A DNA stretch of 64,000 nucleotides, taken from NCBI GenBank assembly GCA_022482785.1, contig JAKVON010000001.1:62001-126000 (forward strand), in the 5' to 3' direction. The DNA comes from Atopobiaceae bacterium. Its GTDB lineage: Bacteria; Actinomycetota; Coriobacteriia; Coriobacteriales; Atopobiaceae. A program made the translations under genes and the position numbers. Below are positions 8,922-18,313 of the stretch, piece after piece. Positions within the stretch are counted from its first letter, which is position 1. The number at the start of each line of letters is the position of its first letter. The notes below the pieces were generated by a model. The model searched no databases. It had not been told where the DNA came from and saw only the letters and a program-made list of their open reading frames with translations.

Positions 8922-9923
8922 ATGGAACAGACGCTCGGGAAAGACAGGCAAAGAGCAGCGAAGGGCAAGCTTCCCCCTCTGCTGCGTTTCCTCATGGTCA
9001 TGTACGTGATAACCATCGTCCTCTCGCTCGTCATCCTCATGGCCACCTCGAGGGATGACATCACATACGGGGTGGGCTTCTTCTCCACGGTGATCGACGT
9101 CATCTTCTACGGCGCGAGCGCATGGCTCGTCTTCAAGCGCATGAAGGCGGCCGTGCCCGTCATCGTCGCCATCGGGCTGATCGACGTCGCCGTCTCGTTC
9201 GTCGAGGTCGCCATGGGCACCACCGAAATCGGCGACGCCGTCTTCGGCACCGTCATCACCGCGCTCCTCACGGTGTACTTCCTCACCTCGAAGAAGGTGA
9301 AGGCCCTGATGACGAACTCGTTCACGGACGAGGACGTCGAGGACAGGGACATTCCCACGATGAAGGACCCCGTCTTCTGGCGCAACCTCGTCCTCTACTA
9401 CTGCGTCTTCTCGATCCTGGGCCACTGGATGGAGGCAGGCTTCTGCATGCTCATCAGGGCAGGGGTGGTCGCCGGCTCCTACGACCCCTCGAACACCTCG
9501 CTCTGGCGCGACTGGCTCTATCCCTTCCCTCCCGACGGCGTCGGGTTCGTGATGTGCGTCCTCGTCCTCTACCCGTTCAAGAACTGGCTGCAGAAGCACA
9601 TGAAGCGCAAGTGGCTCGCCGTCGTGCCGAGCTTCGTCGTGAACGCCCTCGTCTGCACCCTCGTCGAGCTTTGCTTCGGACTGGTCGTGAACACGCACTT
9701 CGAGCTGTGGAACTACAGCGACATGGCCTTCAACTTCATGGGCCAGATCTGCCTGCAGAACGGCATCGGGTTCGGCATCGCCTCGACCGTCATCACCTGG
9801 AGCATCTATCCCTTCCTCGCCAACCAGATAGCATGGGTGCCCAAGAAGGTCATGTCCTTCGTCTTCGTCGCCTTCATCCTGTTCTACGCGATGCTGCAGT
9901 CGCTCTACCTCATCAACCTGTAG
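8922..9923 (+). CDS. PF06541-type (ABC_trans_CmpB) membrane protein, copy 1
   Basis: A 333-residue membrane protein with about four segments in its N-terminal third and five in its C-terminal half. The C-terminal half carries FSILGHWMEAGFC, VVAGSYDPSN, DWLYPFPPDG and NFMGQICLQN, the signature stretch of the putative ABC-transporter type IV family PF06541. No ATPase is adjacent and the family's function is not established. The perfect AGGAGG four bases upstream fixes the ATG at 8922. A diverged paralog lies at 21825-22931. The N-terminal domain differs between the two copies, while the C-terminal block is shared. Confidence 0.8.
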   Translation: MEQTLGKDRQRAAKGKLPPLLRFLMVMYVITIVLSLVILMATSRDDITYGVGFFSTVIDVIFYGASAWLVFKRMKAAVPVIVAIGLIDVAVSFVEVAMGTTEIGDAVFGTVITALLTVYFLTSKKVKALMTNSFTDEDVEDRDIPTMKDPVFWRNLVLYYCVFSILGHWMEAGFCMLIRAGVVAGSYDPSNTSLWRDWLYPFPPDGVGFVMCVLVLYPFKNWLQKHMKRKWLAVVPSFVVNALVCTLVELCFGLVVNTHFELWNYSDMAFNFMGQICLQNGIGFGIASTVITWSIYPFLANQIAWVPKKVMSFVFVAFILFYAMLQSLYLINL

Positions 9924-10087
9924 CACGCCCGAGAGGTCCGCTCCCGTGCGGGCGCCATCGCGTCGGCAGACGCCCAAGGCCATGCGACGGTGCCCGCATT
10001 TGGTTTAGAATGCTTTTGAATACGATTCGCATTCCGTTTTTCAGCAGCACAGACATCTCTCGAGGGATGCAGACGAAAGGCCCGCGC

Positions 10088-13000
10088 ATGCCAGACAACG
10101 AAGCCCTTGCCCAGCCATCGGACAGCGAGTCGCCCATCTGCGTCGTGGGAATCGGGGCCTCGGCAGGCGGGCTCGAGGCCATCAGCGAGATGCTGGTCAA
10201 GATTCCCGACAGCACCGGGATGGCGTTCGTCATCATCCAGCACCTCTCCCCCGACTACAAGAGCATGCTGTCCGAGATTCTCTGCAAGTACACCATGATG
10301 CCGGTCATCCAGGCCGAGAACGGCATGAGGCTCGAGCGCAACTCCGTCTACCTCATCCCGCCACGCTTCAACATGGAGGTTCGCAACGGCAGGCTCATCC
10401 TCCACGAGCACGAGCACACCACCGTCGTGAACCACCCCATCGACATCTTCTTCAAGTCGCTCGCACGCGAGTACGAGACCCATGCCGTCGCGATCGTCCT
10501 CTCGGGCACGGGGTCCGACGGGACGAACGGCATCCGCACCATCAAGGAGGAGAGTGGCGTCATCCTCGTGCAGCGGCCCGAGACGGCCAAGTTCGACGGG
10601 ATGCCCAGGAGCGCGATCGCCACCGGATTCGCCGACATGGTCATCAGCCCGGAGGCCATCGCCGAGGAGCTCACGCACATCGCCCTCTCCGTCTCGAACG
10701 GCACGATGGGCATGTCCGACGAGGAGCTGCTCAACAAGGTCTTCTCGATTCTCAAGAAGGTCTCGGGCGTCAACTACACCTACTACAAGCCCACCACCAT
10801 CACCCGGCGCATCGAACGCCGCATGGTGGTCAAGCATGCCGAGAGCCTCTACGACTACGTCGACCTGCTCAGAAGCGACAGCGCGGAGGCAGAGTTCCTG
10901 GCCAAGGACGTCCTCATCGGCGTGACGAGCTTCTTCCGGGACCCCGAGTGCTTCGACGCCCTGAAGGAGCACGCCATCCGTCCCCTGGTCGAGAACTGCC
11001 CACCGGAGCGATCGATTCGCGTGTGGTGCGCGGGCTGCGCCACGGGCGAGGAGGCCTACTCGCTCGCCATCCTCTTCTCGGAGGTCATGGAGGAGACGCA
11101 ATCCACGAGGAAGGTCAAGATATTCGCGACCGACCTCGACAAGGACGCCATCGCCGTGGCCAGCAACGGCGTATACGGCGAGAACATCATCGACGACGTG
11201 AGCGCGCAGCGCCTCGGCCGCTTCTTCGTCAAGAAGGGCTCGACCTACACCGTCTCGCGCGAGCTGAGGCAGATGGTCGTCTTCGCGCCGCAGAACGTGT
11301 TCCAGGACCCGCCATTCGCTCGGCTCGACCTCATCAGCTGCCGGAACATGATGATCTACTTCCAGCCGGTGCTGCAGAAAGACATGTTCGCCATCTTCCA
11401 CATGGCCCTGAACGACGGCGGCTATCTCTTCCTCGGCAAATCCGAGGGCGTCGGGGGATGCGGGGACATCTTCAACCCGCTCTGCCCGCCCGAGCGAATC
11501 TTCGTCCACGACACCTCCGGCCACGTTCCGAAGGACGTGAAGATCCGCTATAGCATCCCCGCCCTCGAGGAGAGCGAGCTGCCCATCGCGAAGAGCACGC
11601 TGCCCGAGATGGAGGACGAAGAGGGCGAGCTGCGGCTCGAGGTCCTCGAGGAGTACATGCCCCCCTGCCTGCTCGTGGACGAGCAGAACAGGATCGTCCA
11701 CGTCTTCGGCGAGTGCAACAACTTCCTGCGCTTCGCTCGAGGAAAGGTGGACGGCGAGCTGTTCGGCTCCCTCACGCAGGACCTTCGCATCGCCGTCTCG
11801 ACCGCCCTCAAGATGGTCCGCGACACGGGAGAGCGCACCGGATACGAGAACATCCCCGTTCACGGCGAGCACAGGAACGTCACCGTCTCGCTCGTCGTTT
11901 CCCCGGTCGAGAAGAGGGACGGCGAACGCTCGGAATTCACCGCCATCGTGCTCATGGAGCAGAGGGACGGCGGCACCCCGAAGGGCACGATGCCCTACGA
12001 TGCGAACGCGGCGGCCGCGAAGCGCATCAGCGACCTCGAGAAGGACCTCGCGAAGTCTCAGATGGACCTCAAGAAGAGCGTGAGCGAGCAGGAGACCGTG
12101 AACGAGGAGCTCCAGGCCACCAACGAGGAGCTGCTCACGGCGAACGAGGAGCTCCAGAGCTCGAACGAGGAGCTCCAGTCGGTCAACGAGGAGCTCTACA
12201 CCGTCAACTCCGAGTACCAGGAGAAGCTCACCGAAATCACCGAGCTCAACGACGACGTCTCGAACTTCATGTCCTCGACCATGGTGGGCATCGTCTTCCT
12301 CGACAGCCAGTTCCAGATCAGGCGCTTCACGGAGTACGCCGGCAAGGAATTCAACATCATGGAGCAGGACATCGGGCGTCCGCTCCGCTTCATGGCCTAC
12401 AACCTCATCAACGTCGACCTCCAGGCCCTCTGCGACAAGGTGGCGGCGAAGCTCGCGCCCGTCGAGATGGACGTGGTCTCGGCGTCGGGCAAGAGCTACT
12501 TCATGCGCGTCGCCCCCTACCTCACCGACGACCAGCGCATCAGCGGCCTCGTGATCACGTTCGTCGACACCACCCCGCAGAACGTCGGAACCGACGACGT
12601 CGAGGTCGGAGAGATGAAGGACGCCCTCGACAAGGCGCGTCAGGCAAACCAGGAGAAGGACAACTTCCTCTCGCGGATGAGCCATGACATGCGCACCCCG
12701 CTGAATGCGATCATCGGGATGTCCCAGCTCTCCCTCGCCGAGGACGAGCTGGACGATCGGGTTCGCGAGCGGATGAGGACCATCGAGGACAACGGCGTCT
12801 ACCTGCTCGGCATCATCAACGAGATACTCGAGACCAGCCGCATCACGGCGGGAAAGATGGCCCTGCAGGTCATCCCCACCTCCGAGTCGGAGTTCCTCGG
12901 CTCCATCCTGCCCCTGGTGAGGAGCCAGGCCGAGGAGAAGGACGTCGCGCTCACGAATTCGATGCTGGGCGTGACGGACAAGACGATCCTCCTCGACCGC

Positions 13001-13798
13001 AACCATGTCACCCAGGTGCTCGTCAACCTCATCGGCAACGCGATCAAGTTCTCCCCCACCGCCGGCAAGGTGGACTTCGAGACGGTCTCGACCGAGCTTC
13101 CCGACGGTCGCGTGAGGCACGAGTACACCATCACCGACAACGGCTGTGGGATGAGCAAGGACTTCCAGAAGAAGATGTACCAGCCCTTCGAGCAGGAGGA
13201 GACCGTCTCCCGCGGAGAGCGGGTGGGATCCGGCCTCGGCCTGTTCATCACCAAGAAGCTCGTCGACGAGATGGACGGCAGAATCGAGTGCGTGAGCAGG
13301 CCGGGCGCAGGCACGACCTTCAAGCTCTCGATCGACTACGCCAAGAAGGGCGTCGACCTGTCGGGCGGCGTGCAGCAGCCGACGCCCGAGCAGCTACGAG
13401 TCGCGCTCTCCGGGAAACGCGTTCTCATCTGCGAGGACCAGGAGGTGAACGCCATCATCGCACGGGAGATGCTCGGGCACGTCGGCATGCTCTCCGACGT
13501 GGCGACGAACGGACGGGAGGCCGTCGAGATGTTCGACGCCTCGACCCCAGGCTACTACGCTGCGATCCTCATGGACATTCGGATGCCGGACATGAACGGG
13601 CGGGAGGCCTCGGTCGCCATCCGGGCCAAGGAGCGTCCGGATGCGCGCCGGATACCCATCATCGCCATGACGGCCGACTCCTTCGCGGACGACCGGAGCG
13701 GCTGCATCAACGCCGGCATGAACGACTGCGTCTTCAAGCCCCTCGACATGGAGACGCTCAACGAGATGATCTACCGCTACGCCGTCGCGAGGAGATGA
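10088..13798 (+). CDS. CheB-CheR-PAS-histidine kinase-receiver hybrid protein
   Basis: A 1236-residue cytoplasmic signalling protein. Residues 15-200 are a CheB methylesterase domain with Ser25, His52 and Asp144. Residues 205-480 are a CheR methyltransferase domain (WCAGCATGEEAYSLA, IFATDLD, CRNMMIYF). Residues 515-625 look like a PAS fold. Residues 645-722 form a coiled coil of NEELQ repeats, followed by a second PAS fold. The kinase core has His866 in SHDMRTPLN, Asn984, Asp1017 in DNGCGM and GSGLGL. The C-terminal receiver has Asp1163 and Lys1217. All catalytic residues are intact. This layout is known from other bacteria, but no chemotaxis receptor, CheA or flagellar gene is in view, so the methylation target is unknown. 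The start at 10088 has AAAGG seven bases upstream; an ATG at 10067 is possible. Confidence 0.9.
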   Translation: MPDNEALAQPSDSESPICVVGIGASAGGLEAISEMLVKIPDSTGMAFVIIQHLSPDYKSMLSEILCKYTMMPVIQAENGMRLERNSVYLIPPRFNMEVRNGRLILHEHEHTTVVNHPIDIFFKSLAREYETHAVAIVLSGTGSDGTNGIRTIKEESGVILVQRPETAKFDGMPRSAIATGFADMVISPEAIAEELTHIALSVSNGTMGMSDEELLNKVFSILKKVSGVNYTYYKPTTITRRIERRMVVKHAESLYDYVDLLRSDSAEAEFLAKDVLIGVTSFFRDPECFDALKEHAIRPLVENCPPERSIRVWCAGCATGEEAYSLAILFSEVMEETQSTRKVKIFATDLDKDAIAVASNGVYGENIIDDVSAQRLGRFFVKKGSTYTVSRELRQMVVFAPQNVFQDPPFARLDLISCRNMMIYFQPVLQKDMFAIFHMALNDGGYLFLGKSEGVGGCGDIFNPLCPPERIFVHDTSGHVPKDVKIRYSIPALEESELPIAKSTLPEMEDEEGELRLEVLEEYMPPCLLVDEQNRIVHVFGECNNFLRFARGKVDGELFGSLTQDLRIAVSTALKMVRDTGERTGYENIPVHGEHRNVTVSLVVSPVEKRDGERSEFTAIVLMEQRDGGTPKGTMPYDANAAAAKRISDLEKDLAKSQMDLKKSVSEQETVNEELQATNEELLTANEELQSSNEELQSVNEELYTVNSEYQEKLTEITELNDDVSNFMSSTMVGIVFLDSQFQIRRFTEYAGKEFNIMEQDIGRPLRFMAYNLINVDLQALCDKVAAKLAPVEMDVVSASGKSYFMRVAPYLTDDQRISGLVITFVDTTPQNVGTDDVEVGEMKDALDKARQANQEKDNFLSRMSHDMRTPLNAIIGMSQLSLAEDELDDRVRERMRTIEDNGVYLLGIINEILETSRITAGKMALQVIPTSESEFLGSILPLVRSQAEEKDVALTNSMLGVTDKTILLDRNHVTQVLVNLIGNAIKFSPTAGKVDFETVSTELPDGRVRHEYTITDNGCGMSKDFQKKMYQPFEQEETVSRGERVGSGLGLFITKKLVDEMDGRIECVSRPGAGTTFKLSIDYAKKGVDLSGGVQQPTPEQLRVALSGKRVLICEDQEVNAIIAREMLGHVGMLSDVATNGREAVEMFDASTPGYYAAILMDIRMPDMNGREASVAIRAKERPDARRIPIIAMTADSFADDRSGCINAGMNDCVFKPLDMETLNEMIYRYAVARR

Positions 13799-13904
13799 GG
13801 GCATCCACATGAAATGCCAGTGCGTTCGCGGTGGCTTCCGAGCGACCTTGCGCGGTTGGGCATAGAATTCGAAGTGCACTTCCCCCTCGAGTGGATGGGT
13901 TGCC

Positions 13905-16900
13905 ATGAAGCGAATCGAGCACGCCAAAGACGCCTTGGTCGCAGAAGGGCGGAAGGTCCTCTTCGCACAGGGCTACACGGCGCTCGACATCAAGGGCATC
14001 ACCGCCGCCTGCGGAATGGCAACGGGAACGTTCTACAGCTACTTCCCCGGCAAGAAGGAGTTCGCGCTCGCGATAGTCGCCAACGTGGTGGCCGAGAGCC
14101 GCGAGGAGATCGTCCGGGACCTGGAATCCGGCGGGTCCCTGAGGGACACGCTCTCTCGCATCGCGGTGCTCTTCGACAGGTACCGTGAGAAGGTCGGTGC
14201 CGTCTACTGGCAGATCCCCCTCACGCAGGAGGAGAGCGCGGCGGTAGGCGACGACCTCCTGGAGAGCGCGAAGACGCTGGCCAGGCGAGCTCTTGGCAAG
14301 AGCACGGAGAGGCTGCGGCCTGCCCCCGGCGTCAGCGCCGAGGACGTGGACGCCTACGTCGCCCAATACCTCGTCGCCACGGGCACGGTCGGCGCGATCC
14401 CCTTCGACGACTTCTTCTCCTGCCTCACGGCGCTCCTCGTCGCCGACCTGCCTGCGGAGCCATGCACGAGCGGGAACGACATCGTCTACGTCATCGACGC
14501 GAGGACCCGCGAGCTGCTGTTCGCGAACGACGACGCCGTCGCCCATGCCCCCGAGGCCGGCAAGGGCTATCAGGGAAGGACCTGCTTCTCGTTCTTCGTC
14601 GGAAGGGACTCCCCCTGCGAGGGCTGCCAGATGCCGCGCATCGCATCGGGCACTACCGACGAGGCATACGGAAGCGACCCCCTCACGGGCGAGAGAAGGC
14701 ACCTCACGGGGTTCCGCACGAGATGGTCCGGGCACGACGCCGTCGTGATGCGCGTGCGTGACGCCGCAGGCGGGAGTCGCGCGCAGGGCGGAGATGCGCT
14801 CACGGTCGACTTCCTGAGGCGCATGGCGCGCATGATTCCCGGGTCGGTCGCCGTCTACCTCCTGCGGGGCGGCGCGCTCGAGACGATCTACACCTCGGCC
14901 GACCTCCCCGGGATCCTGGGAATGAATGCCGCGGACTACGGCACGGCCACCGGCGCGGACGCCTTCGACATCGTGTACCCGGCGGACGCGCCCGCGCTCC
15001 GCGAGGCGCTCGCGAAGTGCCTCGAGAGCAGCTCCGACATCGACGCCTTCTATCGGGTGCGCCACGTGACGCGTGGCTTCGATTGGGTCCATGCGAAAGG
15101 CACCATATGCGGACGCGTCGACGGCTGTCCCGCGCTGGTCTGCAGCTTCTCGAACGCCTCGGTGGAGACGGACATCTACCAGGAGCTCCTGGACAACACC
15201 GACCGTTCCATCACCGTCATCGACCGCGCCACCCATGAGCTGCTCTATGCCAACGGCCTCGCACGGAGGGGCTTCGCAGGCGCATTCGAGGCCGGCCTCA
15301 CGTGCTATGCCGCGCAGGGGCAGTGCGGACCCTGCGAACCGTGCGTCCTGGATGGCGTGAGGGCGGGCGTCGACCTCGAGATCAACAGGCTCAACGCCAG
15401 GTCGGGCCATTGGGAGCGAATCACGGGAAGGCGCATCGGCTGGTGCGGGCACGATGCGTTCGTCGTCTTCGTCGACGACATCAACGACCTCAAGCTGATC
15501 GAGCAGGAGGCCAACCACCAGCGGCACATGTACGAGGCCGCCGTCGAGAACGCCGAGCTGGTCGTCTGGGAGTATGAGGCCGAGAATCACCGGATGATCA
15601 TGTCGGACAACGCCTTCACCCTTCGGGACAGGGCGAGGTACGGCATCTCCAAGGTGGTCGAGGACGTCCCGCGCTCCATAGCCCGACTCATCGCCGACGA
15701 GGACGTCGAGAGCTATTACGAGATGTTCCGGAAGATCGACGAGGGAGCCGACCTGGCATCATGCACGGTCTGGTACAAGCACCTTCCGGGCATGGAGCCA
15801 CGATGCATGAGCATCACCCTCAGGAACGAGTTCGACTCCGACGGCAGGCCGACGCGTGCCTACGGGGTCGGGCAGAACGTCACCGCGCGCGAGACCATGA
15901 GGAGGCGCTACGAGCTGGCCTTCGACGAGCTCTCGCGCGCCTATCCGCACAGCATCGCCTCCTTCCACCTCAACCTCACCAAGAATCTGGTGGGAGGCGG
16001 AAAGAGCAAGATCCCCTCCGTTCTCAAGCAGCAGGAATCCGGTACCGCTGACGGCTACTTCGCCGCATTCGCCAAGCTCCTCACCGACGAGCCCACAAAG
16101 AGGTGGTTCCTCGAGAACTTCGACCGCGAGAGGCTGCTCAAGAGGTTCGAGGAGGGACAGACCCAGATCTCGTTCGAGTACCCCATCATCTACGACGACG
16201 GGACCCGCCATTGGCGCGAGGGCCTGCTCGTCCTGGCCCGCAACCCCGAGACCGGGGACGTCGAGGGCGTCACCTATGCCCTGGACATCGACGAGAGCAA
16301 GAACGCCGAGCTCATGATCAGGGTGCTCTCGCGCGAGGTCTTCGGGTTCGTCATTCTGCTCGACATGCGTACCGGCATGATCGTCTCCGGCGGCGACACG
16401 CAGGGTGGGGGCAAGGAGCACTACGAGAACGAGGACTACACGACGGCAATGGTGGAGGCCTTGAGGCGGATGATGCCGCCGGAGATCCTCGACCAGTCGA
16501 TACGGGCGCACAGCATCGAGAGCATCCGCAACCGCCTTGCCCATCACCGCTCGTTCGACCTCTCCTTCCAGACGAGGGAGGGCCGCTACCTCCACTGGCG
16601 CATCGCCTACGCCGACAGGAAGAACGAGATCGTGCTCATCATGCGCGAGGACATCACGGAGGTCGCCAACGAGGAGCAGGCCAGAATCCGCGAGCTCGAG
16701 GGGGAGCGGCGTGCCAGGCAGCACGCCGTGGCCCTGCTCCAGAGCATCCTCGACACCGCGCCCACGGCGATGTTCTGGAAGGACCGGAACCGCCGGTTCG
16801 AGGGGGCCAACAAGGCCTTCCTCGACTTCTACGAGTTCGGCTCGCTCGATGACATACTCGGCAAGAACGACGAGGACATGGGCTGGCACCCCAACCCCGG

Positions 16901-18299
16901 ACCCTTCAAGAGCGACGAGGAGCGCGTCATCGAGGAGGGCATGAGCACCCATCGCGTCCCAGGCGAGTGCATGAGCCGCGGAAGGCTCTGCCACATCGTC
17001 GCGAGCAAGAGCCCGCGTTACGAGAACGGCGAGATCGTGGGGCTCGTGGGCAACTTCGAGGACGTGACCAGCGAGTTCGAGCATGCCGCCGAGGTCGAGA
17101 AGCTCAACTCCGAGCTCAAGGGCGCCCTCGACGAGGCCGAGCGCGCCAATGCCGCCGAGCAGGCCTTCCTCTCGAGCATGAGCCATGACATGCGCACCCC
17201 CCTGAACGGCATCATCGGCTTCACCGACCTGGCGCGCCGCACCGATGACATCGCACGCAAGCAGGAGTACCTCGACAAGATCGACGTCTCGGGCAGGCTC
17301 ATGCTCGACCTGGTCAACGACGTCCTCGACCTCTCGAAGATCGAGAGCGGCAAGATGGAGCTCAGGCCGGAGCCGTTCAGCGGGCGGGAGCTCTTCGATG
17401 CCATCGTCGACTCGCTCCGCCTCTCGGCCGAGAAACGGGGCATCACGCTGACGGTGGAGCTCGACGAGACCTACCCGCGCTTCATCAACGCCGACCGCCT
17501 GAGGGTGCAGCAGATCGCCCTCAACCTCCTGTCGAACGCCATCAAGTACACGCCAGACGGCGGTGCCGTTCGCTTCGAGGTCCGGCGCCTCGAGGCACGC
17601 GACGACGGGATGAACACGCTCCTCGAGGTCTCCGACAATGGCATCGGCATGTCGGAGATGTTCCAGCGGCGCATGTTCGAGCCCTTCTCCCAGGAGCACC
17701 AGAGCCGCATGTACGGGACGCAGGGGACGGGCCTCGGCCTCTCCATCGTGAGGAGCATCGTCGACCTCATGAGCGGCCGCATCGAATGCGACAGCGAGCT
17801 GGGAAGAGGCACCACCTTCGATGTCTACCTGCCCATAGAGCCCGCCGACGTGGGAAGGCCCGACAACGGCGCGTCCTATGCGGGCGCATCGGGCGCCATC
17901 TCCGGCATGCACATCCTGCTCTGCGAGGACAACCAGCTCAACGCGGAGATCGCGGAGACGATCCTCCGCGAGCGTGGGGAGGCCGTGGTCGACCACGCAA
18001 GGGATGGCGAGGAGGGCCTCAGGATGTTCGTGGGATCTCGGCCAGGGAGCCTACGACGCCGTCCTCATGGACCTTCGGATGCCGGTCATGGACGGCCTCG
18101 AGGCGACGAGGGCGATCCGGGCGCTCGACCGCCCGGATGCCAAGACGGTGCCCATCGTCGCCATGACGGCGGACGCCTTCGCCGAGGACGTCGAGAGGTG
18201 CCTCGACGCCGGGATGAACGACCACGTCGCCAAGCCGATCGACCCCGGAAGGCTCTTCGCGGTGCTGGGAGCGCTCGCAGGGGACGAGAAGGGCGCTGA
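13905..18299 (+). CDS. TetR-type domain fused to multi-PAS hybrid histidine kinase, frame break near 18048
   Basis: One continuous frame of about 1,380 residues before a break inside the receiver. Residues 8-60 form a TetR-type helix-turn-helix (ALDIKGITAACGMATGTFYS then YFPGKKEF). Residues 61-185 are helical, like a TetR ligand/dimer domain. Two PAS-like folds follow with Cys clusters (DSPCEGCQM near 236-243, CGPCEPC near 474-480), then further PAS-like regions to about 1065. The kinase core has His1094 in SHDMRTPLN, Asn1211, Asp1244 in DNGIGM and GTGLGL. The receiver starts at about 1335. Removing one G from GGG near 18048 restores its phospho-Asp (LMDLRMPVMDG, about residue 1389) and the conserved Lys. 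A second indel before 18299 is likely, since the receiver frame otherwise runs 185 bases into the opposing glgB. No stop separates the TetR part from the kinase. Confidence 0.85.
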   Translation: MKRIEHAKDALVAEGRKVLFAQGYTALDIKGITAACGMATGTFYSYFPGKKEFALAIVANVVAESREEIVRDLESGGSLRDTLSRIAVLFDRYREKVGAVYWQIPLTQEESAAVGDDLLESAKTLARRALGKSTERLRPAPGVSAEDVDAYVAQYLVATGTVGAIPFDDFFSCLTALLVADLPAEPCTSGNDIVYVIDARTRELLFANDDAVAHAPEAGKGYQGRTCFSFFVGRDSPCEGCQMPRIASGTTDEAYGSDPLTGERRHLTGFRTRWSGHDAVVMRVRDAAGGSRAQGGDALTVDFLRRMARMIPGSVAVYLLRGGALETIYTSADLPGILGMNAADYGTATGADAFDIVYPADAPALREALAKCLESSSDIDAFYRVRHVTRGFDWVHAKGTICGRVDGCPALVCSFSNASVETDIYQELLDNTDRSITVIDRATHELLYANGLARRGFAGAFEAGLTCYAAQGQCGPCEPCVLDGVRAGVDLEINRLNARSGHWERITGRRIGWCGHDAFVVFVDDINDLKLIEQEANHQRHMYEAAVENAELVVWEYEAENHRMIMSDNAFTLRDRARYGISKVVEDVPRSIARLIADEDVESYYEMFRKIDEGADLASCTVWYKHLPGMEPRCMSITLRNEFDSDGRPTRAYGVGQNVTARETMRRRYELAFDELSRAYPHSIASFHLNLTKNLVGGGKSKIPSVLKQQESGTADGYFAAFAKLLTDEPTKRWFLENFDRERLLKRFEEGQTQISFEYPIIYDDGTRHWREGLLVLARNPETGDVEGVTYALDIDESKNAELMIRVLSREVFGFVILLDMRTGMIVSGGDTQGGGKEHYENEDYTTAMVEALRRMMPPEILDQSIRAHSIESIRNRLAHHRSFDLSFQTREGRYLHWRIAYADRKNEIVLIMREDITEVANEEQARIRELEGERRARQHAVALLQSILDTAPTAMFWKDRNRRFEGANKAFLDFYEFGSLDDILGKNDEDMGWHPNPGPFKSDEERVIEEGMSTHRVPGECMSRGRLCHIVASKSPRYENGEIVGLVGNFEDVTSEFEHAAEVEKLNSELKGALDEAERANAAEQAFLSSMSHDMRTPLNGIIGFTDLARRTDDIARKQEYLDKIDVSGRLMLDLVNDVLDLSKIESGKMELRPEPFSGRELFDAIVDSLRLSAEKRGITLTVELDETYPRFINADRLRVQQIALNLLSNAIKYTPDGGAVRFEVRRLEARDDGMNTLLEVSDNGIGMSEMFQRRMFEPFSQEHQSRMYGTQGTGLGLSIVRSIVDLMSGRIECDSELGRGTTFDVYLPIEPADVGRPDNGASYAGASGAISGMHILLCEDNQLNAEIAETILRERGEAVVDHARDGEEGLRMFVGSRPGSLRRRPHGPSDAGHGRPRGDEGDPGARPPGCQDGAHRRHDGGRLRRGRREVPRRRDERPRRQADRPRKALRGAGSARRGREGR

Positions 18300-18313
18300 G
18301 GGCCCGGCAGGGC

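Noticed and set aside
9122..10087. About 320 residues of open frame before the CheB-CheR kinase, overlapping the PF06541 gene
   Set aside because: It is an out-of-frame reading of the membrane-protein gene (Arg- and His-rich); the kinase domain begins only after 10088.
15759..17996. Long antisense frames opposite the kinases, for example at 9905-13120 and 15759-17996
   Set aside because: Rich in Asp, Glu, Val, Leu and Arg with no recognisable domain; these are the usual shadows of high-GC coding sequence.
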